Source: Erythrocercus mccallii
Taxonomy: Eukaryota; Chordata; Aves; Passeriformes; Dicruridae
Length of the DNA stretch: 64,000 nt
NCBI GenBank assembly: GCA_013397435.1
Contig: VZRG01000729.1
Coordinates: 231,908-295,907 of the forward strand
Direction: 5' to 3'
The position numbers were made by a program, and so were the translations under genes. Positions 25,290-40,600 of this stretch are shown here, one piece after another. The notes under the pieces are model-generated. The model saw nothing but the letters and a program-made list of their open reading frames with translations. It made no database searches and was not told the origin of the DNA. Numbering within the stretch: position 1 is the first letter of the stretch; every line of letters begins with the position of its first letter.

Positions 25290-25605
25290 ACTTGTTTAAT
25301 CTCCTTCAGACTAGTATTTTTTGCAGGGAGGTAGATGCACAACATCCTGTGGCAATGAGTTCTACAGTTTTAACTGCACACTGTGTAAAAAATCCACTTT
25401 TGCTTTGACTCACTTCATAGTTCCATTTAATGCATATTCATTCTTTAACTAGGAAAGGCAGTAAACCATCATCCTCTCTTGACTTCTTCTGGTTTAATTT
25501 GTTTTATAATCACTAATTGTACCCCTCCTCAGTCATTACCTCAAGAATTCTGAAAGTTTCCTAGAATGAGGAGCAGTGTTGGTACCAGTTTTCTCCAATA
25601 AGTTA
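25290..25605 (-). mobile_element. ancient CR1-like LINE 3' fragment, antisense
   Basis: The + strand contains CCTGTGGCAATGAGTTCTAC, CACACTGTGTAAAAAATCCA, GGAAAGGCAGTAAACCATCA and CCCCTCCTCAGTCATTACCT. These resemble the antisense 3' region of an old amniote CR1 family (a 'GGCAATGAGTTCCACAGTTT'-type phrase). It is more diverged than the other CR1 copies here, consistent with an insertion older than birds. Confidence 0.55.
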
Positions 25606-28600
25606 TACTGAAACAGGCAGATCACTATTTTTAAAGAAACTGTGTCTATGCACACAGAAGGCAAGGATGTGTAAGCCTTGCACTGCAGAAAAACATCCTT
25701 TGAGCAATTTTAGAGCAGTATCTTCCACAGAAGATACTGTTTTGTTGCTGTAAAAGGACTTTTCCAGAGCGTGAACTTTGGTAATATCAACTGGAAGGAA
25801 TTCTGTTGGAACTCCCTTTGACAAGACCAGCAGGTGTCATTAACTGTGGAGTTTCTCCAGTCTTGTGACCTGTTGCAGCCACACTGATGTGGCACGTTAA
25901 CTGGAAAGCTACTTTCACTCTTTCAGGAGGCCCTGTAACATTACCCATTTTGGTAAGCATTAATACTGATGCAACACTTCCTTTAGCCTAGCACAAAAGA
26001 AAATCTAAAAACTGCATTTGGCAATTTGGCTGCATCAACCTACATACCATTTAGGTTCCAGTACAAGCCTTTAGAACTGGAGCATCTGGCATCAAGCACT
26101 GAACGAAACAGCCAGCTTTTGTTTGTAGTTACAAGGTTCAGATTCTGAAAATATTAATGCTGTTTCAGCACTTTGCAACAACAATTGCAGGCACGACACT
26201 GTCAAAATACTTCAGAGGTTTGCTTTTTAGCAGTCGAAAGATTTGTCTGACAAATACAGGTCTCCATCTTTCTACACTTCTTCTGATATGCACAGTAGAC
26301 TTTCTCCCAAATCAAATTAATAGAACTGGTGTCTATTTTATTTTACCAAATACTACAATAAGTTATACAATTGTTTTCAGAGTAACTTAAAAGCCTTCTA
26401 CACATGATCAGTATGTTTATAGTAATTGCCAGTTGTCAGGGTTTGTTTTACAAGGTCTGGATATAATGAAATAAAAGGAGTACAGCCTCTGAGGTATCCT
26501 GTGCCTAGAAAATAATATATTAAGAAGTAAGCATTATTTAAATTATAAATATAGGAAACTGCTGCTATGTTAGACCTCTGGATGAAAATCATACTGCAAA
26601 ATGACTGGAAGACAAAAATAATTTCTTCACCCTTATGTTGCTTATAAAGCTATAGTTTTACATGGGTAGAGTCTCATTCCTGCATGGAATTCATTTCCTG
26701 GGAAAAAACGCAGAGTTCTGCAGATGCTACTGTGGAACAAGCATACAATGACGTGCATTTAAGAGTTCTGTATGTCTTGGCAGATTTGGGGGGAAGGTCA
26801 CCGAGTTGGCAGGGATGGGAGAACACCACAAGGTGACCAACAGGAGTCAACTGTTTTCCTGTAGCTGCTTTACTCTGTGCTGTTCTCAGCTTCTTTTCTC
26901 TATAGGAACACCTACAGGATGGAAATTTTAGCCTAAGAAAAGATTTATGCTATGACCTTTCAGTTTTAAAAGTATCTAGCCATACAAGGGGCAATACTGG
27001 CACACAGCAGCTCATAAAAAATCCCAGGTTATGCACCCATGTCATACTATGAAGAGTTTCAAGAAACACATGGGGGGAGTACCTGCACTATAAGAGTGGT
27101 GAAGTGGGGTGCATGAACTCATTCCAAGCAGCCTGCCAGAAAAATCATCTACAAAGATCCTTTTGTTCCTATTCTTGGACATTTAGTATTATTCACTAGA
27201 GCTCCTGCTCAGTGCCTCCTACCCCACCTTGGTCCAGTTTTTACTGCCTCTAAGGAAAAGCATTTTCAGACGACCAAAACTGTTTCCATCAGACACTGCA
27301 AGAGCAGTGTCCTTCAGTGACACTGACAATAGTCTGAGGAGTAAAGTATCATATCCAAGGGTCTTTTTTTGCTGTACTAAAAGGGTTATGCATTTCCAGA
27401 TCCAGACAATTTGCCTCCACATCCCTCCAGTCCTGAGCTGGCCCTGTGAAAAAGATTATGCACCTTAGGAACAGCCCAATTAATTCCTATAAAGTACACT
27501 AAAGTAGGGGATTGGGTGACCTGTGCAACATACACTCACAAAGTCACTCCCAAGATAGACCTCAGCCATTCCATCACACATTTTATGCATCAGACACACA
27601 AACAGCTCAAACAAGCAGCACAACTGTCTCTAAAGATCTCTGCATATCTGACCTTTAATATTACACTTGCCTGTTCAGCTTTATACTGTTCTATAGTCCA
27701 TATTGATGGATTTGGTGCAATACAGAATATCCTGCAGATGTGCAAAACTACTTGGATTTTAACTGTTCCACTGGAAGCAGACATTTACACCGCATTACTC
27801 AAGTTAAGTCCAACAAACTTATTTTTTATAATGGCAAACACCTGAAACACAGTAACTGTCAGACTTTAATGTACAAAGTCATTCCATGACATTTTTTCCT
27901 ATGTGCCACAAACCCATGGTCAAGGAACAACATGAGTGCCCATTTTAATGTTCATACTATCATACTGAAGTACTATCATATTGAACTTGTTAATTTTAAT
28001 TAAAGTAACCACACTGCTCTTATGAATGGACATACGTCTTGGAGTACAACAACAAAACCAACCCCCCTGGGGGTTTTTTTCTCACAAAAAACTTCAGTGC
28101 ACCTGAACACACCCAGAAGCAATGCTTACATATCAATACAAACACCCTACTACAAAGATGCTTTGCAGTAGCAGCAGAGCTCTCCTCCCCTGCACAGCAA
28201 TACGAAGCAATCATACAATGATGAGAGAATCTTTTTTAAATCCTACTTTGCACCCATTGATCAGAACAGTCATGAATACCTACTCTAATAGAAGTATCTT
28301 CAGAGTTTTTTAGAAACTTAATTATCACCTTTGGCATCAATGAGGTCAGCAGAAGTTGGTGCTTTCTGAAACCTGCTGGAGAAGGAGACAGCACATTTAC
28401 CACTGTCATGTGAATTTAGGAGGGGAAAGCCATTACTATCCCAGGAAGCAGCAGGATTCACATACAGTATTTAAGATATCAATTATTTATGTTTTCATTT
28501 CAACTCAAATTTAGAAACAGAGGAAGTGAAAAAAAATCCCAATGAGGATCCTAAGAAGGGTATCTTTAGTTACATATTTCTTTATGCCCAGTCTTGTCCC

Positions 28601-31600
28601 TTCTCAGCCACAATGCTGCTGAAGGAAAAGTGTATTAACTTCATTCCATTATCAACATCACCAACATTAAATATATGTGTTCAAACCAAACAAGGCTTAT
28701 TAGAAGGGTACGGATCTGCCTCTCAAACAGCCTGCAATTCAAGACACCCAACATTAGCATGCTATGCTTTGAAGTTCAGAAAAGTTATCCTCTCCACCCC
28801 AAGGAATTACCACCACAAATGGGAAGAGATTTCCTAAAAATTCCAGAAATTACAGAAACTATGCAAGTTTTGTTCTGAAGGTTATTGTTCAGTATTCACT
28901 ATGTCAAAAGAAAAGCTCTTAAAGAGATTGCTTTTCAAGGAACTTTTTGATATTTGAAGTGCTCAAGTCAGAGCTTGCCAACTTTCAGCATCAGTATAAA
29001 AAGTAAGAAATCATTTAACTCATGTAGGTATTAAAAAAATATCAGAAGGCTTGACAAGTTATCCCTTATCTCATTTTAAGACAGGCATTGACATTAATAT
29101 GCAGCATGTCCAAGAATCTTTAACCTTCCTAACAGGGTATTTGAGAGATACACAAGTAGATGCCCTATCACAGAAAGGAGAGGGAATGATGAAGACTCTT
29201 GCCCTTGACTGTATTACCTTCAGCTTCATGTGCTATAAAATAAATCACATCTTGATTTTGCTAATCCATTCCAAATATGGTACACTTCAAACAAACCTGC
29301 AATGTAAGTTGACTAGACAACACTGACAAGCCAGTCAATGAGTCCAAGAGCAAAAGGAGAACATCTTATCTGTTCATGGCTTCTGCTCTGACATCCCAGG
29401 AAACCAGCTGCAGCTGCTTGGTTCAAGTTGTGTACTATGGTAAAAATGTCTGCAATTCCACTCTAATAACCAGCATTTTCACGACTGCTAAGCAATGTCT
29501 GCATGGCAGAGCAGCAGTTCCTCTACAGAATCTGGAGCATGAACTGCACATGCAGAAGCATGGTATGTCTGGGGACCCAGGGCACTCCTATCTCAGTAAT
29601 GTTTTAACTAGCTCACCAGACCCTACTTACCACAGGAGATTTGCACAGACATCATTATAAAATCCACCTCACTTACACACAAAGTACCATAATGAAGTAC
29701 AGGTCACTTCCTTGGAACCACATTGCCACCCCTTGGTGATCTAACTCAAGAAAATTTCCTTAATTTCATTAAGACATTCACCCTGTCCCCAAAATGTAAA
29801 CAAAAAGCATCAGATTGAATATTTTCTACATGGTAATTTAATTATTTACTACTTGGTAGTGTTTTGTAATTTTGATGTATTGACAGCTATTAGTCTTCAG
29901 CAACTGACCTATTTGATCATTAACTTGGTCTAAAACACTTAGAATAATCTAAAATCCCAATTTATTTTGGGTATTATGTATGCCATTTTAGTCTGTCACT
30001 TCACAGCCTTGAAGCACTTAGCTGTCTATACAGGAAAGATTCAGAGAAGACAACAAGCCAACTACCCACACTCCAGAAGTCAGCGTTTAAGACTCCTGGA
30101 TTCCTCTCAGAGGATGCTTTCAGAGAGATATTTATCCCAGTATTATTTCTTTATGTGCTACACAGTTCAACTGGTACTTCTCAAACTGTCACAATGCTAA
30201 ATAAAAAGAGGCTGTGGGAAAATTAAGATATATAAGGTTAACTGAGAACTAACATGAAAGATCAGGAATACTAAGATATACTCTGATATTCTTAGTCAAA
30301 ACACTCTGCAGAGACCCCATATGAGCCTCTACTGTCTCAGGCAGACAGGCTGCCACTCTACATTCAGCATCTCATCTGCATTTTCTACTAACTCTGCACA
30401 AATGCCTGTATTAATTTACACTGTATGACCAAACCATATTTTAAGCCTTTCTTTTATTATTCTTTTCCTCCCCACCAAAATACACATAGCAAGTTCAGCT
30501 GCCTTAAGTATTTTATTGAAATCTACCAGACAGTATCAAGGACAAAACAGTGGACTGAGCAGACAAAAGCAATTGTGATCTAGTACATAAATCAGTATTG
30601 GAAAGGACAAGAAATTAAAATACGACAGCTTGCTTCCAATATCAACTGTTGGAAGTAAATTCATATTAGTGCCAAAGTGAGATCTGGAGATTCTTTCAAG
30701 CTCATTTTCCACGCAGTCAGCTTCACTGTGCTATAGTGTTGTTGTCCCCAAATGGTTTCTTTCACCCATTGTGCAAGAGGCTGATCCCCACATAGAGTTG
30801 AGGTATTTGATTTATTTACAGTTCTGCACAGAAACGGGGGCTGGGGATGAATCCACAAAACCAGCACAACAACTATCAAACCCCTTCATTTTTTATACAT
30901 TTTAGCAAACAAAAGCTCACTGCCTACAAGTTACAGAGTTCCTTCATTAGTTAGTATTTTATCTTCTATTAGTTAAGTTACTACCTCACTTCTTTGAGCA
31001 CACAGATTAATAAGCAATTCTCTTTTTTTTGAGTCATTGGGTTTCTTGGGCCAGTGGTCTGGGATTTGGTAGTCCAAATCTTCCCTTGTCAGAATTACTT
31101 TTTATCCAGTTGGAGCTGATTTCTCAGTTGTTGACTTTATTAGTTTTTTCCTTATCTGGGGAGTTCTGTCAAATGTCCTTGTGGCTGGTAAACTCTGCAT
31201 TCTTTGTGCCCACTATGAGTGGTACATCGTGCTTCCCAAGTGTTATTAATCCCCCCTTGGTCTAAGAAAATTGAAGCACGTCAAGCCCTAAACCTTAACA
31301 AGGCCATTCTACCAATAAATAATGTACCTTTCTAACCAACACCTGGAGATCAGCATGAAGAGCCTGTCAACAGTGAGAAGGCACTTTGGAACAACAGAAA
31401 ATGCTACAGTGAACTCATTAAGCACTGAGAAAGCTCAAGGGGTACTAGATGTTGAGCACAGGTGAAAATTAGTTGTAAAAGAACATTAATGATGCAGCTT
31501 GGACTTCTCAGTTGAGCAAGGAGACTCGAATTCCAAGAAGGTGTTGCAAAGAGGAAGCAGCATACTTGTAAACTTTATTGTTACAGCTGTCCAGCATGGT

Positions 31601-34600
31601 AGAAAACATCCATTCTACTACTTCATAAACTTCTACGGAACTAACTTCGAATTATCTCTAAAAATCTGAGCTTGTGTTTGGTTTTTTCTCAGTAGTAAAG
31701 ATGCTCCCCTTCCCCACATATGTTTGAACATCATCAGGTATCTTCTCAGTATCAAGCTTGCTCACTACTTCCATGCTTTCCCTGCTCCACTACAGACATT
31801 TGGAGCAGCAGTTATGAGGATGCTCATGAGCACAGTTGTGCCTGTGCACAAGCAGGTGCAGCACAGCAGCTGCTGAGCGAAACAGCAATGCGCTGGGAAC
31901 TCAGTGCCAAAACACTCCCAGAGCTTGTTTTGATTTACAGCATTTTAAACAAGTGAGGTCTAACTGGTACTGTAAGGGCAGGTTACCAGTTACACACCCA
32001 TCAAGACAGCTCCGGGTCTGGAGCACCACAGTCAATGTGCTTGATAAATCAGGACAAAAGCAGCAATTGGAATTACTACATCAAATGGACTATTAAGAAC
32101 CAGATGAATGACGACACTGTAGCAATATTGTCACTGGCATTTGAACACCACAAAATCTGAAGTGTATAAATTATTGTTTCCTGTCTCTTATGTTCAACTA
32201 TGGGTCTGATAAATCCTTAGTAGTAGTGCTTAAAAACAACTTAGCATCCAAACTAGCTTTAAGCATGAAAAGAACAAACCAGTGCAAACCTCACAACAGA
32301 GGTTCCTGCTCCCACCCCTCCTGGTATGACTGTGCAGCCAGATAAACTAGCCAGAACATCCCTCATTTTTAATTTAAATGGTTTATTTTGGAAGAAGTCA
32401 TCCTTTAGGCCTTTATTGATAGAGTTAAGTGTCAACAGTTCAGCCAGTACAATCCTAGACCAACCATCAAGTTGAATTTTTCAGCAAGTGTGGGATTGCA
32501 TGCCCAGAAAAAAAATCTCAACCAGGAGCCTTTGGCTACTACTGAAATTCTCCACAAATGCCTGTGTTGCCTTTCCTAGTAGAAGACTCATGAGGCAGTT
32601 CTGTATACTGTCAGCTGTGGCTTTAGGTGTTAATACTCTGCTGATAATCTGAATACTGCATACATGCAGGCATACATACACTCTATCAGTACTTTTCTAC
32701 TTTGGGAAGACAAAACATAAGAGTTTTCCCTCCCATTCTAACACTTACTAATATCTTGGCAGGTGTAGGGTAGGGGAATGGCAGCAGGGAAAAATAATCT
32801 AAACAAGTTAAATTAGTGACCTGCTTGCTTGTTTACTGGTACAGATAGCTAAGCCAATAATTTTTGGCCAGACTTCAGGATCACCTGGTTTTTAATGCAC
32901 ATTTTACAATTACAGCCTCAGCAGCACATGTACCTCCATGGAGCATGTTTGACTTTTTTGGTAGAGTGGAAGAAGCAAGCACTCACCAGAAGCCAACTCT
33001 TACAGAGACCAGTTTCAGCGAAAATCATTTGCCACCATCCTTCAGATCATGGTGGGCTTTCAAGAGGGCTCTAATTTATTTATATTTGCACACAACAATC
33101 TGTACAGTAACCATAATTTCTGCACCTCATTAGTATTCACAAACCCCTTATTGTATTTGTGGGCTGGATTAACTCTGCAGGTTCAAGAACCCCCAGCAAG
33201 TCACAGCCTCATCATAGTGGATGTGACACAAGCAGTAACACATCTTACCCTGAAAATATGCCAACAGCACTGACTGCCTCCTGTAAAAAGAGATGAGTTC
33301 CAAAACATCCTCCTTCACTCTCATTATACAGGAGTTAGCCTCTTTTGAGTAGCACACTCTTTGAGGCTTAAGTTACTCTGCAATATTTTCAGTTAGCCTC
33401 TTCTCAACCAGGCATCATTCAAAGCACATATCAATGTATGAAAGCAGTAAAAGAAGACCCAGATGATGAAACTAACACCAGATCACTACTTACAAAGATG
33501 GTATTAAAAGAAGAAATAAAACCAAAAAAACCCACATCATACTTAAGATAACCAATTAAACACCTTTGAGTCAATTTAGACTTTGTAAGACAAAAATTTC
33601 TCCTGCTGGCAAAATGGCCCTTGTGCTAAGTGCAGACATACTGCCAGCTTTGCAGATCCAGTATACTTTATGGCTTCAAAGTGTTTCAAATCAAGTATCT
33701 GGAAGATATCTACATAATTAACTGTTGTTCACTGTTGCACAGTGAAGTCATGTCATTTTTTCAGGATAGAAAGCCTGCAGAGATGTAAAAGTTGAACTCT
33801 GTCTATAGCCTGTATTAAGAGCAAGTGGGAGTTCAGGTTCAAGAGCCCTGATCTTTGTCAGAGGAAAAACTGAGGAGGTGAATACTGGGGAAGTGACCTC
33901 AGGAGTATCCCAGCAATGATGTACACATAACATCCTTCATGTTTGCTGCAGTGCTGTCGACCTTTTCAGCATGCTAAGTCTATGGACATAGGATCTCATA
34001 CTTCTAATAAAGACATAACTACTGCAACCACCAGGATTAAAATGCTGTGATTCTCGTATCAGCATGAAAAAAAAAATTCTCAGTAAATCCAGCACAGAGT
34101 AACCCACACTGTGTACTAAGCCATGTGTGCTGCAGAGCTCGCATTCCCTGTATAACCGCTTCTGCACTGGGCATTGCAGCCTGTATCGTAAAGGGGTTTA
34201 TGCTTCTGCTCCAATCTCCAAAATAAACATACCAGGCAGTGTATCTAATTATATCTAAGGTAACACATAGCTCATTCACTTTTTTACTGTGAGCGGTTAG
34301 CCTTAAACACAGCTATTACAATATCAGATTAATGACCATGGAAGTGTGCCTCACTAGTTCATTATCCTTACAGTCCAGTAGCTTAGCACAAAAAGCCACA
34401 ACAGCAAGATTTTTAATTTGCAAGTTAAACACTGACTGATCTGACATTCTTGTACATGTTATCATAAGACATTGAAACTGCTTCCAGTGTAAAGCTTTAA
34501 AAAAAAAGTGTGTGTCTTTAAAATCACAGCTTCATCCACGAGACAACTGACTACAGCAAACTAATTTCACCAGAAAAGAATTGTAAATAAGTTAGCCAAT

Positions 34601-37600
34601 GACAAAGTGTTTATAAGGATAGACTTTTAAATAATTTCCCTGTTGCACTGAAGGTTTTCTGCCACAAATACATTACTATGCACTGAGCATGGGACAGGAA
34701 TTGTTTGAGGCTACCTTCTCAACCTCTATTACAGATGTGTCCTCCAAAAATACAAGAAGTTTAAAGAGGAAAATAAGATCCTGCACTCTCCAGAACAAAG
34801 TAATTAATAGATACCTAAAAGTAGGTTATCCTTTGATTTTCTGGACCCTGCTAGAAAAAGGAGTAACACCATAAGCATTCCATGGGTGAGCATGACAAGC
34901 CTGATGCTTGTGAATTGTATCTCAGGAGTCAGTGCAGACTAGGGATGCACTCTTGAAAACTCCAGGTTCTAGACCCATGATTCTCCTTATGTTCCTTCTG
35001 AGTAGTGCTTGTTGACCTGCCCAACAAAAGTGACAAGAAACAAAATGCTCTGAACACTGAGCTCTGAGAATTTAATACTGAACTCAAGGTTACAAGTACA
35101 TATGTGTACAAGGCTGATTCAGAGCCTGAAATTCTGTATGTGAACACTTGTACCACACATTTCAATCAGATGATTGTCCTATTTTCCTTAAAAAAAAATA
35201 ATCAGCTAAACTGAGACACCTTTTTCAATCAGCAGGCACTGGGGTATTTGGCCAAAGGCACTTTGCATCCTTCACCTTCTGGGTGGATGCCCCATCCTAA
35301 AGGGCATTAAGCACAGCTCTCTTCAGCCTTCCCCTTGGCATCAGGCCACTGTCCAGACAGGAATGCAAAAGCCCAAGCCAGAAAACAAAAGGAGACTGAC
35401 AGCTCATAGCACAGAGCTTGGAAAAAACCTGTCAGGATCAGTAACATTTCACACTGCCATGTGAGCTGATAAACAGGAGCAATCCCAGCTGAGCACCTTA
35501 AGCTACAGAGGCAAGTTCCTTCACTGCTGACTGGGTTTTGGCTCTACCCCAGTATGCAGCCCAGAATGTAAAAGTTTCAACATGGGAAAGGAAGGATTCC
35601 TCTATATAAACTCACAGCCTGATAAATGTTACCTCAAAAAAACCCAAGAAGATGTGTTTAGTCCCTTTAAGTTGAAGTGGGAACTAAATACATCTCCAGT
35701 ACTTCTGGCTGAGAGTCACATATTAAATTTCCTGCAGAAGCCAAAGCCCTGAGGAGGACACAGTTATCCCCAGACAAGAGATGACTGAACCTCTCCAAGA
35801 GCTTTCATGTAAAATAAGTGGGCTGGCCCTTGATGCCACCCTTCAGTACTGAAGTTGTTGACACTTCAGGGACCTCTGCACAATTTTAGTACTTTACCCT
35901 ATTTACCACAGATTGCTCTGAAATGGTGACAGTTGCAAGGCAAGAATGTATGGGATAAAAATATTGCTACAAGAGCATAGCAGGGATTATTTAAGAATCC
36001 TGTATTATTCCTTAACTTTAAGTGGAACTTTGACCTTGAACAACCAAATTTGCCTAGAACAAACATCTGAGAAAGGAAGAACACAGGATCAAAAGCACAA
36101 AATAAAGGGTTCTCTAGTATCCTAGCAAAGTTATACAACCTCCAGATCAGACACCTAAAACATCTGAATACCAACTACCACTACTCCTTTATTCTTTATT
36201 ATAACCTGTGTGCTCCTGTAAGAGCACCATGGTTAAACTCCAAAGAGCAGAATGAATTCAGCAATTCATCTCAAGTTCCCATAGAAAGGGACACAGATGC
36301 TTTTTTTACTTCGTGAAGGTGAAACTTCCTACAGCATACTCCATAGTTTGGGAAGGAGGCTATCCAACATTCTTAAAACCTTGCCACGTCAAGTGGAAAC
36401 ACAACACAAGAACTTTAAAGATAAAATTAAGAAAAGATCCAAGCAAAGGGCTGGCAGTGAGCCTGATTCAAGCACCCATCTGGATAAGTTCCCATTCACC
36501 ATTCAGCAGTGGAAATCTTACCAACATAAAAGCATAACAGGTCAGCACAAACAAAATTTTGAAGGTTTGATCTAGAGTTAATACATAAACCACCTGTGTT
36601 TTGCTAATTATTGCTAAGCAACATTCAGGCCAACAGTTTAGCAGAGGTCAAAAGGAATTAGGCATTGTATGGGTAGTAAGAACATCCACATAAGTACATT
36701 AACTAGGATAAAACAGTTTATAAAAGGATTAAAAGAATACTACACCTTGTAGTATAAGTCAGTCACTATACCATAGATGCACTTTTTCTTTCTGATTGTT
36801 TTGCTTAGCACAGAGCAGCAAAAACCATGCCCACTGTTCTAGCAACTGACAGGTAAATTGCACTAAGGATCAGCTTACAAAAACCAAAATCAAACTAGAT
36901 TTCACTAGCTCAGGCTCAGGCTCCTCTAGTTAGCTTACACAACTGTATATTACATTCATCTTGGAAAAAAACCAGCTCAAGCCAAACCTTAGCCGATTCA
37001 TATACACAAGTGCTTACAACACATTAAACTAGAATTGAGATGTTTAAGGCACAGAAGTTGATGTGACACCCTCAGAGTCAGATCATCACAGCAAAACACC
37101 CAGACTATCATCATGATCACCTAAGTAAGCAATTCTCTGCTGATTTCAGTAAACAGTTACCACCTAAGGCAAAAAAAATAAAGATCTGTGTGTCTTAACA
37201 GTCTTGCCTTGTCCTGTTGTAAAAAGGTTCAGAAAATCAAGATCTCTGTCCACAACAAGCTTTGCTCCAGTGGCAGGACTATTCATTTCAAGAGAGTTTA
37301 ACCACTTTGACCTCATACCTTGGACTCCAAGATGTTGTTCTAGTCCAAGTCCAATAAAATAATACAAAACTCAGAATATTTTAGCAGCCTGCTTTCCTTG
37401 CATCTACAAAAAGCTCAGTTTGCCATTAGCCCCATGAAATGGCAGAGAGATTCAGACAAAGGAGCTAGAGCTACCAAGCCATCTCCACTGAAGTGCCAAC
37501 TACCATATGCTCTCTTCAGGAAACTCAGACTACTCCAAATAATAGTAGTGCCTAGTTTATGCAACTTCCTTTTTCAAGCTTCATTTTGACAAAAGGGTGG

Positions 37601-40600
37601 GTTTGGTTATACCAGGTGTATTTGGAACTTTTAGCTGTTAAACTAGTGAAAATAGAAGGATAAAAATAGTAGATCTTAACCAGCAAAACAGACCACTATA
37701 AGCACACAATTCAAAGTGATTACATAAGGTGATCCAGGTTTCACCTCACACTTGCTCACCTTTTAATTAAATATTCTTTGCAAAGATAGGAAATATTTGC
37801 AAAACATATCATGCTACTTTCAGAAGTGATTTGTGAACCTTAATCTGTTGATTGGTGTCAAATGAAGTTACAGATACTTTAAGAAGTCCTGTATCAGATT
37901 AGCAATTTTGGTGTAAAAAAGCCTAGAAGGGTCAGAGGGAGATATAATACAGGTTAAAAACTTATAAGCTAGAAAGGAGGAAAAGCCTAAATAGGTATTT
38001 TTACCATTGCTCCTTCAGCAAAAGCTACCAAGAAATAAAACACCTACCATCAGTATCTGCATTACACCAGGGACTCCAATTTCTAACATTTCAGTACTGC
38101 AGAAACTGGTATCACTTGCCAAGGAAAACCTCCCTCTAATCAGGCAAAGCTTCAGAAGTAAATCAACTATTAACTGTAGCACAGGCTTGCATTGCTACTA
38201 GAGAAAGTTAGCAGAGATTTTGCCTGTGTTGAAAAATGTGGCTAAGCAGAAATAGATGGTCAAATGACTGAATGAAACAACCAGAGCACCAAGCGATCTG
38301 TATCACAGAAACATCAAGTCCACCTAGTACCCTGATCACTACCAGTAGAGCCAGGTAGCTTTTAAACATGCAGGTAAAAGAAAAAAAAATTGATAGAGTC
38401 ACTCTTCCTGTATATGCAGGGGAGGATTTTTCCTAGAAAAAAACAAGGGAATAAATATGATAGGAAATTAATCCTACCAGCAGTTTTCACTACTGCTGGC
38501 CTTTGCGGCAAGAAACAGCTTATGAGGTTTTCACTTCCATGTGAATGAAGTTTGCAACTGTGACTTTCCACAAGTTAGTACACAAAAAAAAGCTCAGAAA
38601 CCAAGTATTAGATGAAAGGCAGAAAGAGTACACCTAGTTTTCTTTAACTTCTTTGAGCACCTGGTGTTCTGCTTAAGATTCAGTGCTTGTAGAAATACCT
38701 GTCATAGTTGGCAGTTACAAATATGCTTGTGGCAGCAGGAAAAAACTGGCTCAAATTCTGCTTGTTTTACTCAGTTGAGCTCTCTCTGGGCTGTGCTTTT
38801 TCTGCTGAGGTGAAGGAGACTTAAGTAATTCATAAGGGAAGCAAAACATTAAAACTTTTTACCTACAGTTTTTACCTACAGAACCACAAATCGGCACATG
38901 CTATCACGATCAGCAAAACACACATAGCAAGATGGCTCCATTTCTCACTATGGAAAGCACTACAGGGACCTAGAGCAATCCTTGACACAGTTGCAGCTCC
39001 AGCAGTTTATCTCTGACACAGAATACCATTCTCATACTAGTACCTGCTTGCATGTGGGGTTTATTTTGCACGGGGATTTCAATGCAATACTTGTATGACT
39101 ACACTGAACAGCAGGGCTGCAAAATGAAGCACATGAGTAGAACCTGAATTCACACCACATGAATCAGTCACCTTTTGGGGACAAATACAGACTGGAAGGA
39201 TGTATACATCTCTCTCCCCAGAGATCTAGCCTCACGCAGCAAGTAGGCAGCCAGGCATGCTGTCACTACAAGAGAAGAACCATTGGGGTTACAACACTCA
39301 AGAATCCCACCACTGAAAACAGCAGCTTGCTATGGTAGTCGTATTAACTTCCTGTGTAAGCCTTAAGCTGCTCATTGCTCCTGGTTCTTCTGTCAATCTG
39401 TTGCCATTTCTCAATTTTAACATTTGCTTGCTATTTTCCTCAGGATATTTAAGTGACTGCAGTTGCCAAGACAACCACTTCATCAACACCAGGACCTCAG
39501 CTCATCTATCTTGGGCTTCCCTTCCGTTCACCATAACGTCTAGGAAATCAGTTGCCAAAAACAGTGATTTTTGAAATCTGGCTTTTGTGTTTTTTTTAAA
39601 CTTTTGGTAGCCTTTGGGATCTTCTGTTCTCAAGTTCCTGACATAAGAACAGCTTTGTTTTAATTATACCTTCAGCTGTAAAAAGTGTAATAGCTTAAAT
39701 TCCAAGGCACTGAGGCAATCCCAGAGGTAAGAATCCAAACCAGGTTTATGCACCTGTGCTGTCATTTCAGTAAGGCAGTAACTGAAGTCTCCTCAATTTT
39801 GTTACCAAGAGAAACAAAGTGACACAAGATTTCTTAAACTCATCTAGGTATTGAAATGCACACCCATACACCTATCTTTTGTAAAAAAGGTCAGAACCTC
39901 CATAAAGCAATTAGTAAGTAGATAATCCCCATAACTATACAGACATTTTAACTAAGTGAGGCTTAAACTGTTAAACTTTCCAGTCATGATAGCCATGAAA
40001 TTAAGTGGCATATGCAGCTGAGCTCTGCAGGCAAACAAGTCTTAGGATGATATAATACAACTTTGAGGAATGTCTCAACAGTGAAAGTACAGCAGTAAGA
40101 TCCTGCATAGTACTCCTCCCAATCCATCTATCTTAAACACAAACAAGAAGGTTTCCCAACTTCAGTCACAACATGAGCTTTGATTAGAATTTACATTTCA
40201 CAAAATATGGGATAAGCCAACAGAAGCAACTAAGCTAGGTTTGCTTAAGTTTTAACACCAACAAAGGTACCAGCACCTTTGTACCATCAGCACCTGAAGC
40301 CACATCAGAGCAGCTTCTCAAGTTTCTGTCTACATGGCCCTCATAGCTGTGACTTAGAGATTTATAGCTTCAACTGTACTGGCTTTGCATCCACTAACAT
40401 GAATACTGGTGGTGGCTGAACCACGGCAATGTGGGATTAAGCATGGGTTGCAAAATCAACTCCAAGCTGCATCAGTTCATAACTGGTGTTAAATATCATG
40501 CTGTTGCTAACAGACCCCACTGCTGTGCTTGATACAGGTCAAATGTGCCACTGCTGCATTGCGGACATACCTTAACACTACAAAATAATCTCAATGGTTT